Shown in pieces: positions 1-5,253 of a stretch of DNA of 5,253 bases. A program made the translations under genes and the position numbers. Numbering within the stretch: the stretch's first letter is position 1; every line of letters starts with the position of its first letter. Location of the stretch: contig JAICSB010000268.1 of NCBI GenBank assembly GCA_025937115.1, positions 1 to 5,253 on the forward strand. The letters run 5' to 3'. The notes beneath the pieces were generated by a model. The model searched no databases and had not been told where the DNA came from. It saw only the letters and a list, made by a program, of their open reading frames with translations. This stretch comes from Pseudonocardiaceae bacterium. GTDB lineage: Bacteria > Actinomycetota > Actinomycetes > Mycobacteriales > Pseudonocardiaceae.

Positions 1-145
1 CCCCGCCATGCGAGTTGCTTGCGTCGTACATCGTGAGAAGGTGGTGACAGTGTTGGTCAGCTCTACTACTCTCACGGTATCGAGCAGATGCACGGGCTAA
101 CGAGAGTGCGGCGCGACGTCGGGTTCGAGAAGCGGAGGAGATGCC

Positions 146-226
146 ATGAACCACGCGGTTGTACGGTCCATCTTCCGTTTCTGTGCCGGGCGACGGAGTC
201 GAGCCATTCCTTCCCCGGATGACTAA
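146..226 (+). CDS. Possible 26-aa small ORF or leader peptide
   Basis: A short ATG-to-TAA frame encodes MNHAVVRSIFRFCAGRRSRA followed by IPSPDD. It is preceded by GGAGGAG at 134-140 with a 5-base spacer, one of the best Shine-Dalgarno matches in the window. The peptide is basic in the middle, has one Cys and no clear membrane helix. Third-position GC is only about 58% (15 of 26 codons), well below the large genes, which argues against a conserved protein. It ends about 180 bases before the reductase gene, so a translated leader is possible but far from proven. The product is not recognised. Confidence 0.3.
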   Translation: MNHAVVRSIFRFCAGRRSRAIPSPDD

Positions 227-255
227 GACCCGGTCAATCCGGTTACTGTGGTATC

Positions 256-308
256 CACGGTGTGGTGACTGGCGGTCCGAGCGCGGGATTTAGGTAGTCA
301 CCGTCGTG
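256..308. repeat. Imperfect inverted repeat
   Basis: CACG-4 bases-GGTGACT (256-270) is mirrored by AGTCACC-2 bases-CGTG (296-308), giving 11 paired bases in two blocks around a 25-base centre. It lies about 100 bases upstream of the reductase gene start. It could be a hairpin in a leader RNA or a spaced operator, or may be chance. No U-tract follows, so it is not a standard intrinsic terminator. Confidence 0.3.
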
Positions 309-348
309 CAACGTTAGCTGGAGGTGAGGGGGAACTCTGGCCATTTCC

Positions 349-354
349 TGTAAT
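349..354 (+). promoter_or_regulatory. Possible -10 element (TGTAAT) upstream of the reductase
   Basis: TGTAAT matches the -10 consensus TATAAT at 5 of 6 positions and sits in the only AT-rich patch before the 406 start. No TTGACA-like -35 is present 16-18 bases upstream (the bases there are G-rich), so it is weak evidence only. Confidence 0.2.
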
Positions 355-405
355 TTAGTTTGAGCTGCCCTAAGTCACCGAGTTCTGGACATTCACGGAG
401 CGGCT

Positions 406-2124
406 ATGGAGCGGCGTCGAGCGATCGCCTGGGCTGGTTCGATCGCCATGACGGGATGTGCCAGCGCGCTCGCGCTGGGCGCGCTTGTCGGAGGGTTCGG
501 CCTCGGGTCTTCAACGGTATCGGCGATTCCGGTGGGCACCTCTGGATCGGCGGGATCCATCCCAGCCCAGGTCGACTCGCTGGTGTGGTGGTACGTGGCC
601 CGCGCGTCCGGTCTCTTAGCCTGGGCTTTGCTCGCGGCCTCGGTGATAGGCGGACTGCTGCTCGGAACGCAGCTCGCGCGAGGACGCGCTCGTAGGTGGA
701 CGCAGGGCGTCCACGAGTTCCTCGGGCCGCTCGCAGTGGTCTTCACCGTAATCCACCTGTCCTCCGTGCTCGCCTCCGACCAGTTACGGATCGGCGTGCA
801 AGAGCTGATCGTCCCGTTTGTGCGGCCTGGCAACCCGGCGGGCCAGGGTTGCGGGGTGCTGGCCGTCTATCTCCTCACCGCGCTCGCGCTGACTTCCTCG
901 GCGCGGGCCGTACTGTCTTGGCGATGGTGGCGCCGTCTGCATTTGTTGGCGTTCCCGCTGTTCGGCCTGGCTAGCGCGCACACAGTGCTTGCCGGTAGTG
1001 ACACCAGCAGCCCGATCTTGCATTGGGCGAGCCTGGCGGCAGGATTGGTGATCTTGTTTCTGGCGGCGTTGCGCCTCTTCACCGCGAGACCGGCTGGCAC
1101 AGCCGCAGTGGCGCCCGCGGAGCCACGGAACACGGAGCTGCCCGTACCCATCGTGCCGGAGCCGAGGCCGGCGAATCCTGTTCCAGCATCCGTCACCGAG
1201 CTGCGACTGCTTATCGGCCAGACGACGTGGGAGGCCGACAACGTCTTGTCATTGCGGCTGAATTCCCCGGACGGGACGCCATTGCCGAGGTGGGAGCCAG
1301 GAGCACACATCGAGCTGGCGCTGCCCTCCGGCCGGCGCCGGCAGTACTCGCTGTGCGGCGACCCGAGCGATACCCATTCATACCGGATCGCGATTTTGCA
1401 GGTTCCCGGTGGGCGTGGCGGGTCGGTGGAAGTGCACACCGACGCCCGAGCCGGTCAGCTGATCAGCGTTCACGGGCCGCGGAACCATTTTCCGCTGGTC
1501 CCCAGCCCGGCCTATTTGTTCATCGCCGGCGGGATCGGCATCACCGCGGTGCTGGCGATGGTGGCCCGGGTGGCCGCCGCAGGTGGCGAATGGAAACTGG
1601 TCTACGCCGGCCGACGCCGAGCCTGCATGGCCTTCCTCGATGAGATCCGTGCGCTGGGGCCCGATCGGGTCGAGGTCATGCCCGCAGACGAACGCGGCCG
1701 CCCGGACCTGGACGCGATCATCGGTGCTGCGCCAGCGGGCACCGCTGTCTACTGTTGCGGCCCGGACCGGATGTTGGACGCGGTGCAGGAGCGGGTCGCC
1801 ACCAGGCCGGATCTGTGCCTGCACAGTGAGCCTTTCGCCGGCACCGCGGCCAGTGGTGGCGCCGCACTCTACGTTGAGCTACACCGCACCGGGCGAATCA
1901 TCAATGTGCCCGCCGACCGGAGTGTCCTGCAGGCGATCCGCGACGTCACCCCGGCGGTCTCGACCGGATGTGAGCAAGGCGTTTGTGGTGCCTGCCGCAC
2001 CGAAGTCCTCGCCGGCGAACCCGACCACCGCGACAAACTGCTCAGCAGTGCCGAGCGCGCGGCTGGCACGATGCTGATCTGCGTCTCCCGTGCCCGCAGC
2101 GAGCGGCTGACCCTTGACCTGTGA
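406..2124 (+). CDS. Membrane ferric-reductase-like / PDR-type flavin reductase / [2Fe-2S] ferredoxin fusion
   Basis: A predicted transmembrane electron-transfer protein of 572 residues. The N-terminal half has about six hydrophobic helices (roughly 8-34, 60-88, 103-122, 149-166, 179-195, 205-224). Two helices carry His pairs, H103/H117 and H179/H192, placed to hold two stacked b hemes as in ferric reductases and NOX enzymes. A Pro/Ala-rich linker (about 228-260) leads to a phthalate-dioxygenase-reductase-like module: flavin motif RQYS (312-315), GRGGS (336-340), NAD(P) motif GGIGIT (375-380) and CCGPDRM (450-456). The C-terminus is a plant-type ferredoxin with C522, C527, C530 and C559. NAD(P)H electrons would pass through flavin (FMN by analogy with PDR, FAD possible) to the cluster and/or hemes; the final acceptor is unknown. 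The ATG start follows GGAG (397-400) with a 5-base spacer. All cofactor ligands appear intact. It stands alone, with no oxygenase partner in the window. Confidence 0.93.
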   Translation: MERRRAIAWAGSIAMTGCASALALGALVGGFGLGSSTVSAIPVGTSGSAGSIPAQVDSLVWWYVARASGLLAWALLAASVIGGLLLGTQLARGRARRWTQGVHEFLGPLAVVFTVIHLSSVLASDQLRIGVQELIVPFVRPGNPAGQGCGVLAVYLLTALALTSSARAVLSWRWWRRLHLLAFPLFGLASAHTVLAGSDTSSPILHWASLAAGLVILFLAALRLFTARPAGTAAVAPAEPRNTELPVPIVPEPRPANPVPASVTELRLLIGQTTWEADNVLSLRLNSPDGTPLPRWEPGAHIELALPSGRRRQYSLCGDPSDTHSYRIAILQVPGGRGGSVEVHTDARAGQLISVHGPRNHFPLVPSPAYLFIAGGIGITAVLAMVARVAAAGGEWKLVYAGRRRACMAFLDEIRALGPDRVEVMPADERGRPDLDAIIGAAPAGTAVYCCGPDRMLDAVQERVATRPDLCLHSEPFAGTAASGGAALYVELHRTGRIINVPADRSVLQAIRDVTPAVSTGCEQGVCGACRTEVLAGEPDHRDKLLSSAERAAGTMLICVSRARSERLTLDL

Positions 2125-2137
2125 GCGACTACCGGTC

Positions 2138-2284
2138 TCAGCGTCCCCTGATGTCCCTACGTATCGGGCGATGGCGGCGGCCCCCCGAGGGGTAGACAAG
2201 CCGGGTGATCCCGATGACCGTGCCGACGATTCCGATGATAAGTAGAGTGCTGGTTAGCGCCAGCGTCAGGGCCATCGCACCCAT
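2138..2284 (-). CDS. Small single-helix membrane protein, 48 aa
   Basis: A short minus-strand ORF from ATG (2282-2284) to TGA (2138-2140). Residues 3-30 form one strongly hydrophobic segment, including TLLIIGIVGTVIGI (13-26), and residues 36-48 are a very basic tail (GRRHRPIRRDIRGR at 35-48). The positive-inside rule would put the C-terminus in the cytoplasm. AGGGGG at 2294-2299 on the same strand lies 9 bases before the ATG, a good Shine-Dalgarno site. Third-position GC is about 77%, consistent with coding. A second Met at residue 4 is an alternative start. It ends 13 bases from the reductase stop and converges on it. The family is not recognised; one-helix proteins with basic tails often act as partners of membrane complexes, but that is inference. 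Confidence 0.6.
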   Translation of the reverse strand: MGAMALTLALTSTLLIIGIVGTVIGITRLVYPSGGRRHRPIRRDIRGR

Positions 2285-2424
2285 TGTGATTATCCCCCTG
2301 CACCCACGAGGTGTGGAGTTGGCCGGGCACGGAAACGGAGCAGAAACAGACTCCGCAGCTCAGGAAAGCCGATCATCGGTGATGTGCGCAAGGGGGCCCG
2401 CGGATTTTCAAGAGAATTCCCCAA

Positions 2425-2442
2425 AACATCACAAGGCGTGAT
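2425..2442 (-). terminator. Weak terminator-like hairpin after the 201-aa gene
   Basis: On the minus strand, ATCAC (2442-2438) pairs with GTGAT (2432-2428) around a 5-base loop and is followed by GTTTT. The 5-bp, mostly AT stem and short T run make it weak. It lies 55 bases downstream of the stop at 2497 and upstream of the 48-aa ORF, so it may separate the two minus-strand units. The rest of 2285-2496 shows no gene. Confidence 0.25.
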
Positions 2443-2480
2443 CGCCACTCACTACTTGTACCCGCAAGGTTGTCCAACGG

Positions 2481-2492
2481 CGGCCGCGGCCG
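2481..2492. repeat. Perfect 12-bp GC palindrome
   Basis: CGGCCGCGGCCG reads identically on both strands and lies 4 bases beyond the stop codon of the 201-aa minus-strand gene. With almost no loop and no T-tract it is a poor intrinsic terminator. It may be simple GC-rich sequence. Confidence 0.4.
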
Positions 2493-2496
2493 TGAC

Positions 2497-3102
2497 TCAC
2501 AGCCGCACCGTCGTGGTCATGCCCACGATCGACGGTCGGCGTGGCGTCGAGCCGAAGCCGAACCGGACCGGCGGGCGCACCTCGGCCAGGGTTCCGAGGT
2601 CGGAACCCTGCCAGCTGGCGGTGACGGACACCAGTGGTTGGAGATCCCAAGCCCCGTACCACTCCCTGCGCCCGGCACCGGCGCTACCCCGGGTCCGCAC
2701 ACCGGGGAGCACGGCTCGGACCACCGGGTCCACCAGAGTCGCCCACGCCGGGGCAGTAGCCACTCGGCGCGGCACGGTTCGCAAAAGCAGTCCGAGCCAA
2801 CCTCTTGGTCCGACGATCAGGTCGGCTCGCAGCCGTCCAGCCACCACCGCCACCCGCCCCGGTTGGCGGATCACCTCCACCGGTGCGACGTCGACGCAAT
2901 CGAAGCGGTAGGTGCTGGCGACGAACCGGGCGACCTCGTCGCTTGGCGCGATCAACAATCTGGTTCCATCGGGTGTTTCGATCATGACATCGCTGATGGG
3001 GCCGAAAGGCGACACCGGCCATCGTCCGACGACGATACGGTGGCCCGAGGTCGTGCCGAAGGCGGCGATCTCGCCGTCAAAGAGCCAGCGCAAGGCGTCC
3101 AC
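2497..3102 (-). CDS. Conserved hypothetical protein (actinobacterial), 201 aa
   Basis: A soluble protein of 201 residues, of a type I believe is widespread in actinomycetes but whose function I do not know. Visible features are the N-terminal segment DALRWLFDGEIAAFG (2-16), SPFGPISDVMIETPDG (31-46), LLIAPSDEVARFV (49-61), a single Cys at 69, and REWYGAWDLQPL (146-157). There is no signal peptide, membrane segment or obvious catalytic motif. The start is GTG (3100-3102), chosen because an in-frame stop lies shortly upstream and the next Met (residue 40) is deep in the sequence. No Shine-Dalgarno site precedes it, so it may be leaderless or weakly translated. It is divergent from the 3123 gene with only 20 bases between starts, which suggests shared control. 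Its third-position GC is high, as expected of a real gene. Confidence 0.88.
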   Translation of the reverse strand: MDALRWLFDGEIAAFGTTSGHRIVVGRWPVSPFGPISDVMIETPDGTRLLIAPSDEVARFVASTYRFDCVDVAPVEVIRQPGRVAVVAGRLRADLIVGPRGWLGLLLRTVPRRVATAPAWATLVDPVVRAVLPGVRTRGSAGAGRREWYGAWDLQPLVSVTASWQGSDLGTLAEVRPPVRFGFGSTPRRPSIVGMTTTVRL

Positions 3103-3122
3103 CCAGCTGTGAAGGAGCGCGG

Positions 3123-3635
3123 ATGATCAGTACGATCGAGCTTACCGACCAGGGCAGCGCGCTCGTTTATACGTTCGACGACGTGATGCTCTACCACGGG
3201 CCGGGTTCCCCGGGCGGGGTGGCGCACGCCGTGAAGGTGATGGAGCGGGTGCTTCCGCTTCTCGAGCCTGGCGGCCTGCCGGAGCGGCGCGAGATCGAGG
3301 TGCACACGGCTTTCGCCGGGCCGGGCGCGCGCGATGCGTTCGAGATGGTCACCCGTGCGGTGACCGAGGGCCGGTACGTCGTCGACGATGCGTTAGCGCG
3401 TCCCGAACGGGGTCCGACGCACGAGCGCTTCGTTTTCCGGCTCGGCTACCGCGGACGAAGCGTGACGGTGGCTCTTCGTGACGGCTACGTGAGCGCGGAG
3501 TTCATCGCGCTGGCAGGGATGGAGCCGCGGACGGCTGAGCAGGAGAATCGCTTGACTGTCCTGAAGCGTGAGATGGCTGAGCTGTTGCTAGCGACGCCTG
3601 CGGCCGAGGTGTACGACGTGGATGACAAGGATTGA
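3123..3635 (+). CDS. Conserved hypothetical protein, possible cysteine-free FmdE-like fold, 170 aa
   Basis: A soluble 170-residue protein with no signal peptide and no Cys. The ATG follows GAAGGAG (3111-3117) with a 5-base spacer, so the start is secure. Its segment order recalls the FmdE domain (formylmethanofuran dehydrogenase subunit E family): YHGPGSPGG (24-32) aligns with the FmdE motif FHGHxCPG, followed by a helix (33-47), a beta strand EIEVHTAFAG (57-66), and GARDAFEMVTRAVTEG (68-83) in place of the FmdE CxxDAIQxxTGCTxG block. FVFRLGYRGRSVTVAL (103-118) fits the next strands. The FmdE metal-type Cys and the second His are replaced (Ser29, Pro27). The C-terminus (134-170) is a charged helix and acidic tail. 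The FmdE relation is my inference from pattern alone; the safe call is conserved hypothetical. It is divergent from the 201-aa gene. Confidence 0.9.
   Translation: MISTIELTDQGSALVYTFDDVMLYHGPGSPGGVAHAVKVMERVLPLLEPGGLPERREIEVHTAFAGPGARDAFEMVTRAVTEGRYVVDDALARPERGPTHERFVFRLGYRGRSVTVALRDGYVSAEFIALAGMEPRTAEQENRLTVLKREMAELLLATPAAEVYDVDDKD
3166..3171 (-). promoter_or_regulatory. Possible -10 element (TATAAA) for the 201-aa gene
   Basis: On the minus strand TATAAA matches the -10 consensus at 5 of 6 positions. It sits inside the first codons of the divergent 3123 gene, about 63 bases before the GTG at 3102. No -35 match occurs 16-18 bases upstream of it. The 20-base intergenic gap cannot hold a full promoter, so at least one of the pair must use sequence within its neighbour. 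Confidence 0.2.
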
Positions 3636-3649
3636 CCCATCTCGTGCGC

Positions 3650-3659
3650 CACCGCGGTG
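3650..3659. repeat. Perfect 10-bp palindrome CACCGCGGTG
   Basis: A symmetric 10-mer lies 15 bases after the stop of the 170-aa gene and about 105 bases before the MEDS-domain gene. It overlaps the possible -35 box described next, so an operator role is conceivable, but a GC-rich palindrome of this size may be chance. Confidence 0.3.
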
Positions 3660-3680
3660 TAAGTCAGTCGAGACGGGGTA
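3656..3680 (+). promoter_or_regulatory. Possible SigF/SigB-type promoter for the MEDS-domain gene
   Basis: GGTGT (3656-3660), 15 bases, then GGGTA (3676-3680) resembles the actinobacterial SigF/SigB-family pattern GGTTT-N15-17-GGGTA, with one mismatch in the upstream box. It is placed about 84 bases before the ATG at 3764. The downstream gene carries an anti-sigma-like domain, and such genes are often controlled by the sigma factor class they regulate. This is suggestive only. Confidence 0.28.
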
Positions 3681-3763
3681 CTCCTGGTTCCTATGACTTG
3701 CGATGGCGTGACCGAGGCGACTGGTGATCGCGGTGTCGACTTCGGCGTTGCGCAGACGACGTC

Positions 3764-4729
3764 ATGAGTGCGGGTGCGCCCACCGGGGAGTTTGTCCACG
3801 TCGCGGCCCTCTATGCCTCTGACGCGCAACTGCGTGACCTGTTGTTGCCTTACCTCGATGAGGGCCTGTGCCGCGACGAGAACATCCTGGCCGTGATCTC
3901 CGAGGATGCCCGCCGAGTGTTGCGTGACGCCCTGGGTGATGCCGCCGACCTCGTGCAGTGGGGCGCCTCTGGGGTGTCCTATGACCGGCTGGGCCAGATG
4001 GTCGAGGGGTTCGCTGGCTACCTCGCCCAGCAGCATCGCGCCGGCGTCCGCACTCGGGTGATTGGGGAGCTCGACGCGGACAGCCATCCGGACCGGGTGA
4101 GTCAGCATCTGCGCTACGAATCGATGGCCAACGAGATCTACGCGCCCTATGGATATCCGGTGGTGTGTCTGTGGGATCAGCGCCGCTACCCACCCGAGGT
4201 GCTGGCCCACGTCCGGGCCGTCCATCCACAGCTGCTGGACACGAGCGGGCCGATCCCCAGCGCCGAGTATTGTCTGCCCATCGACTACCTCGCCCGGAAT
4301 CAGAGCTCACCGGCAGCTGCGCCGGTTGATCTCGATCTGGTCGTGCACCTCGACTCCGCCGATGATCTTGGAAGGTTGCGTCGGCAACTGCGTAGCTGGG
4401 GCGCCCGCTGCGGTATGGGGGGCCAGGACACAGACGACATCGTGATAGCGGTCGATGAAATCGCCACCAACGCCTTGGAGCACGGTCAGCCGCCCGCCTG
4501 CGTGCGCGGTTGGACCGCTCCCGACGCCCTGTTCGTCCAGGTCGACGACCAGGGCCGCGCCTGCATTCCCGCGACCACCGGCTATCAGCGACCCAGCACC
4601 AATGCTCGACGCGGCAGAGGCATCTGGATAGCGCGCCACCTCGCCGACGTTCTGAGCACCCACACCGGTCCTACCGGCACCACTGTGGCCATGCGTTTCG
4701 CCAGGCCGGCAGGATTGCCGGTCAGCTGA
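3764..4729 (+). CDS. MEDS domain protein with RsbW-like (HATPase_c_2) anti-sigma/kinase domain
   Basis: A cytosolic 321-residue regulator. Residues about 10-175 form a MEDS domain (DcmR-type sensory domain): it opens with HVAALYASDAQLRDLLLPYL (12-31) and includes EIYAPYGYPVVCLWD (124-138). A short linker (178-187) leads to a GHKL ATPase domain of the RsbW/anti-sigma class (about 190-315). It has an N-box E232, N236 and H240, a DDQGR segment (261-265) standing for the usual DxGxG, the GRGIWIAR lid region (284-291) and GPTGTTVAM (302-310). No phospho-acceptor His domain is present, so it is not a classical sensor histidine kinase. Known relatives bind or phosphorylate anti-sigma antagonists; no sigma factor or antagonist lies in the window, so its partner is unknown. 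The ATG start lacks a clear Shine-Dalgarno site, and an in-frame stop lies 25 codons or so upstream. The stop overlaps that of the convergent hydrolase remnant. Confidence 0.92.
   Translation: MSAGAPTGEFVHVAALYASDAQLRDLLLPYLDEGLCRDENILAVISEDARRVLRDALGDAADLVQWGASGVSYDRLGQMVEGFAGYLAQQHRAGVRTRVIGELDADSHPDRVSQHLRYESMANEIYAPYGYPVVCLWDQRRYPPEVLAHVRAVHPQLLDTSGPIPSAEYCLPIDYLARNQSSPAAAPVDLDLVVHLDSADDLGRLRRQLRSWGARCGMGGQDTDDIVIAVDEIATNALEHGQPPACVRGWTAPDALFVQVDDQGRACIPATTGYQRPSTNARRGRGIWIARHLADVLSTHTGPTGTTVAMRFARPAGLPVS
4722..4729. other. Palindrome holding both convergent stop codons
   Basis: TCAGCTGA is its own reverse complement. The plus-strand TGA (4727-4729) ends the MEDS gene, and the minus-strand TGA (4724-4722) is the likely ancestral stop of the hydrolase remnant, reached in the frame that reads SAVDAVRTVS. 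The two coding ends therefore overlap by 8 bases. Confidence 0.55.
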
Positions 4730-5253
4730 CCGTCCTGACCGCGTCCACCGCGGAGATCGGCCACCTGTTGCATGCCGATGGCGTTGGGATGATCCGGGGC
4801 AGCGGTGCTGGTGGTAGCGGTGCCTTCCACCCATCTCACGCCGGGTCGTTGGCAGGCATCGTGGCCGACTGAGCCCGCGTAGGAGTCGACGAACACCGCG
4901 TCGTGCTTGCCGGCCTGGTCAGCCAGCATGACGGTGAGCTGCCGCTCCACCCCGTCAACGGTCGGTGTCCGGGCGAAGCGCGTCGAACTGGGCTGGGTTG
5001 GGTCCCAACCGCACTGGCTGCGGAGCCGTCATGTCGTCGGTCCTCGCGCCGCCACAGCTGACGTCGGTGTAGTCCCGGATGCCTAATGCCTGGGCGAGCA
5101 GCGCTGGGTAATTGTGGGTGGAGCGCTGGCAGCCGATCGGATCGGCTCGCTGCTCAGGGATCCCGGGACCGGACGCGTAGGAGTCGCCGAGCGCGACGTA
5201 ATGCTGCGGGGCGCTCCTCACCTCGGCGGCGCCGATGGTGGGAAGTCCAAGCA
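4722..5253 (-). pseudogene. Decayed secreted SGNH/GDSL hydrolase, 5' end beyond the window
   Basis: Remnant of a secreted lipase/esterase-type SGNH hydrolase, in three frames. Frame one, open to the right edge, reads LGLPTIGAAEVRSAPQHYVA and then ALGDSYASG, with the nucleophile Ser at about 5180-5182; the edge residues look like the end of a signal peptide, so the GTG at 5221 is probably internal. It continues through CQRSTHNYPALLAQALG and VSCGGARTDDMTAPQPVRLG to PDTD, then meets TGA at 4955-4957. Frame two resumes at about 4950 with VERQLTVMLADQAG, FVDSYAGSVGHDAC and APDHPNAIGMQQVAD, carrying the catalytic His (4789-4791). The middle of the family, including the GGND block, is missing (perhaps about 100 residues by comparison with relatives). 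Near 4750-4760 a second shift leads to SAVDAVRTVS and TGA. Two independent lesions make an active enzyme unlikely. Confidence 0.82.

Larger units (their letters stand above)
1..405. other. Upstream region without a convincing gene
   Basis: This stretch has no long open frame on either strand and is less GC-rich than the coding regions. The frame that opens at the left edge reads to a TAA at 98-100 and contains an ATG at 8-10; it could be the tail of a gene outside the window, but its residues show no recognisable family. The only other items seen are a 26-codon ORF with a strong ribosome binding site (146-226), an imperfect inverted repeat (256-308), and an AT-rich patch just before the first large gene. 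It is most likely an intergenic and regulatory region. Confidence 0.6.

Noticed and set aside
97..207. Minus-strand 36-codon ORF in the left region
   Set aside because: The purine-rich run is too close to the ATG, it is antisense to the 26-codon ORF, and the residues show no recognisable pattern.
332..385. GAACTC/GAGTTC inverted pair before the first gene
   Set aside because: Only six bases pair across a 42-base gap, which is expected by chance.
442..459. Possible lipobox (AMTGC, residues 14-18) at the reductase N-terminus
   Set aside because: The -3 residue is Met, and the hydrophobic stretch continues well past the Cys, as in a transmembrane helix, not a cleaved lipoprotein signal.
393..1439. 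Several long minus-strand and shifted frames within the redox gene
   Set aside because: They are shadows of GC-rich coding sequence; only the 406-2124 frame carries family motifs and a proper start.
2205..2441. Plus-strand frame of 78 codons between the redox gene and the 201-aa gene
   Set aside because: It has no Shine-Dalgarno site, its residues show no family or membrane pattern, and it is antisense to the better supported 48-codon ORF.
4585..4950. Minus-strand frame read as a single 121-residue protein
   Set aside because: Its first part is the hydrolase C-terminal block; the rest runs antisense through the MEDS gene after a frameshift and has no family similarity.

Overview
The window is high-GC DNA with strong codon bias, typical of an actinomycete. 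The families present (a membrane ferric-reductase/phthalate-dioxygenase-reductase fusion, a MEDS-domain RsbW-like ATPase, actinobacterial conserved hypotheticals and a secreted SGNH hydrolase) suggest Mycobacteriales or Pseudonocardiales. Genus cannot be fixed from the sequence. No mobile element, CRISPR array, tRNA or rRNA was seen.

Layout. Positions 1-405 contain no convincing gene, only a possible 26-codon ORF with a strong Shine-Dalgarno sequence and an imperfect inverted repeat. At 406-2124 (+) is a 572-residue redox protein: a six-helix heme-b membrane domain fused to a flavin/NAD reductase and a C-terminal [2Fe-2S] ferredoxin. Converging on it is a 48-codon ORF (2138-2284, -) for a one-helix membrane peptide with a good ribosome binding site. 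At 2497-3102 (-) and 3123-3635 (+) are two conserved-hypothetical genes transcribed divergently from a 20-base gap. The second resembles the FmdE fold with its cysteines lost. At 3764-4729 (+) is a MEDS-domain protein with an RsbW/HATPase_c_2 kinase-like domain. Converging on it from the right edge (4722-5253, -) is a decayed SGNH/GDSL hydrolase that lacks its central catalytic block and has a second frameshift near its end.

How they may work together. No multi-gene operon is evident: neighbours are mostly convergent or divergent, so each gene is probably its own unit. The common thread, as inference only, is redox or small-molecule response: a transmembrane electron-transfer protein and a MEDS-type sensor tied to an anti-sigma-like ATPase. 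Nothing in the sequence proves a functional link. The most novel points are the NOX-like membrane reductase carrying a PDR-type ferredoxin, the cysteine-free FmdE-like protein, and the small membrane ORF.
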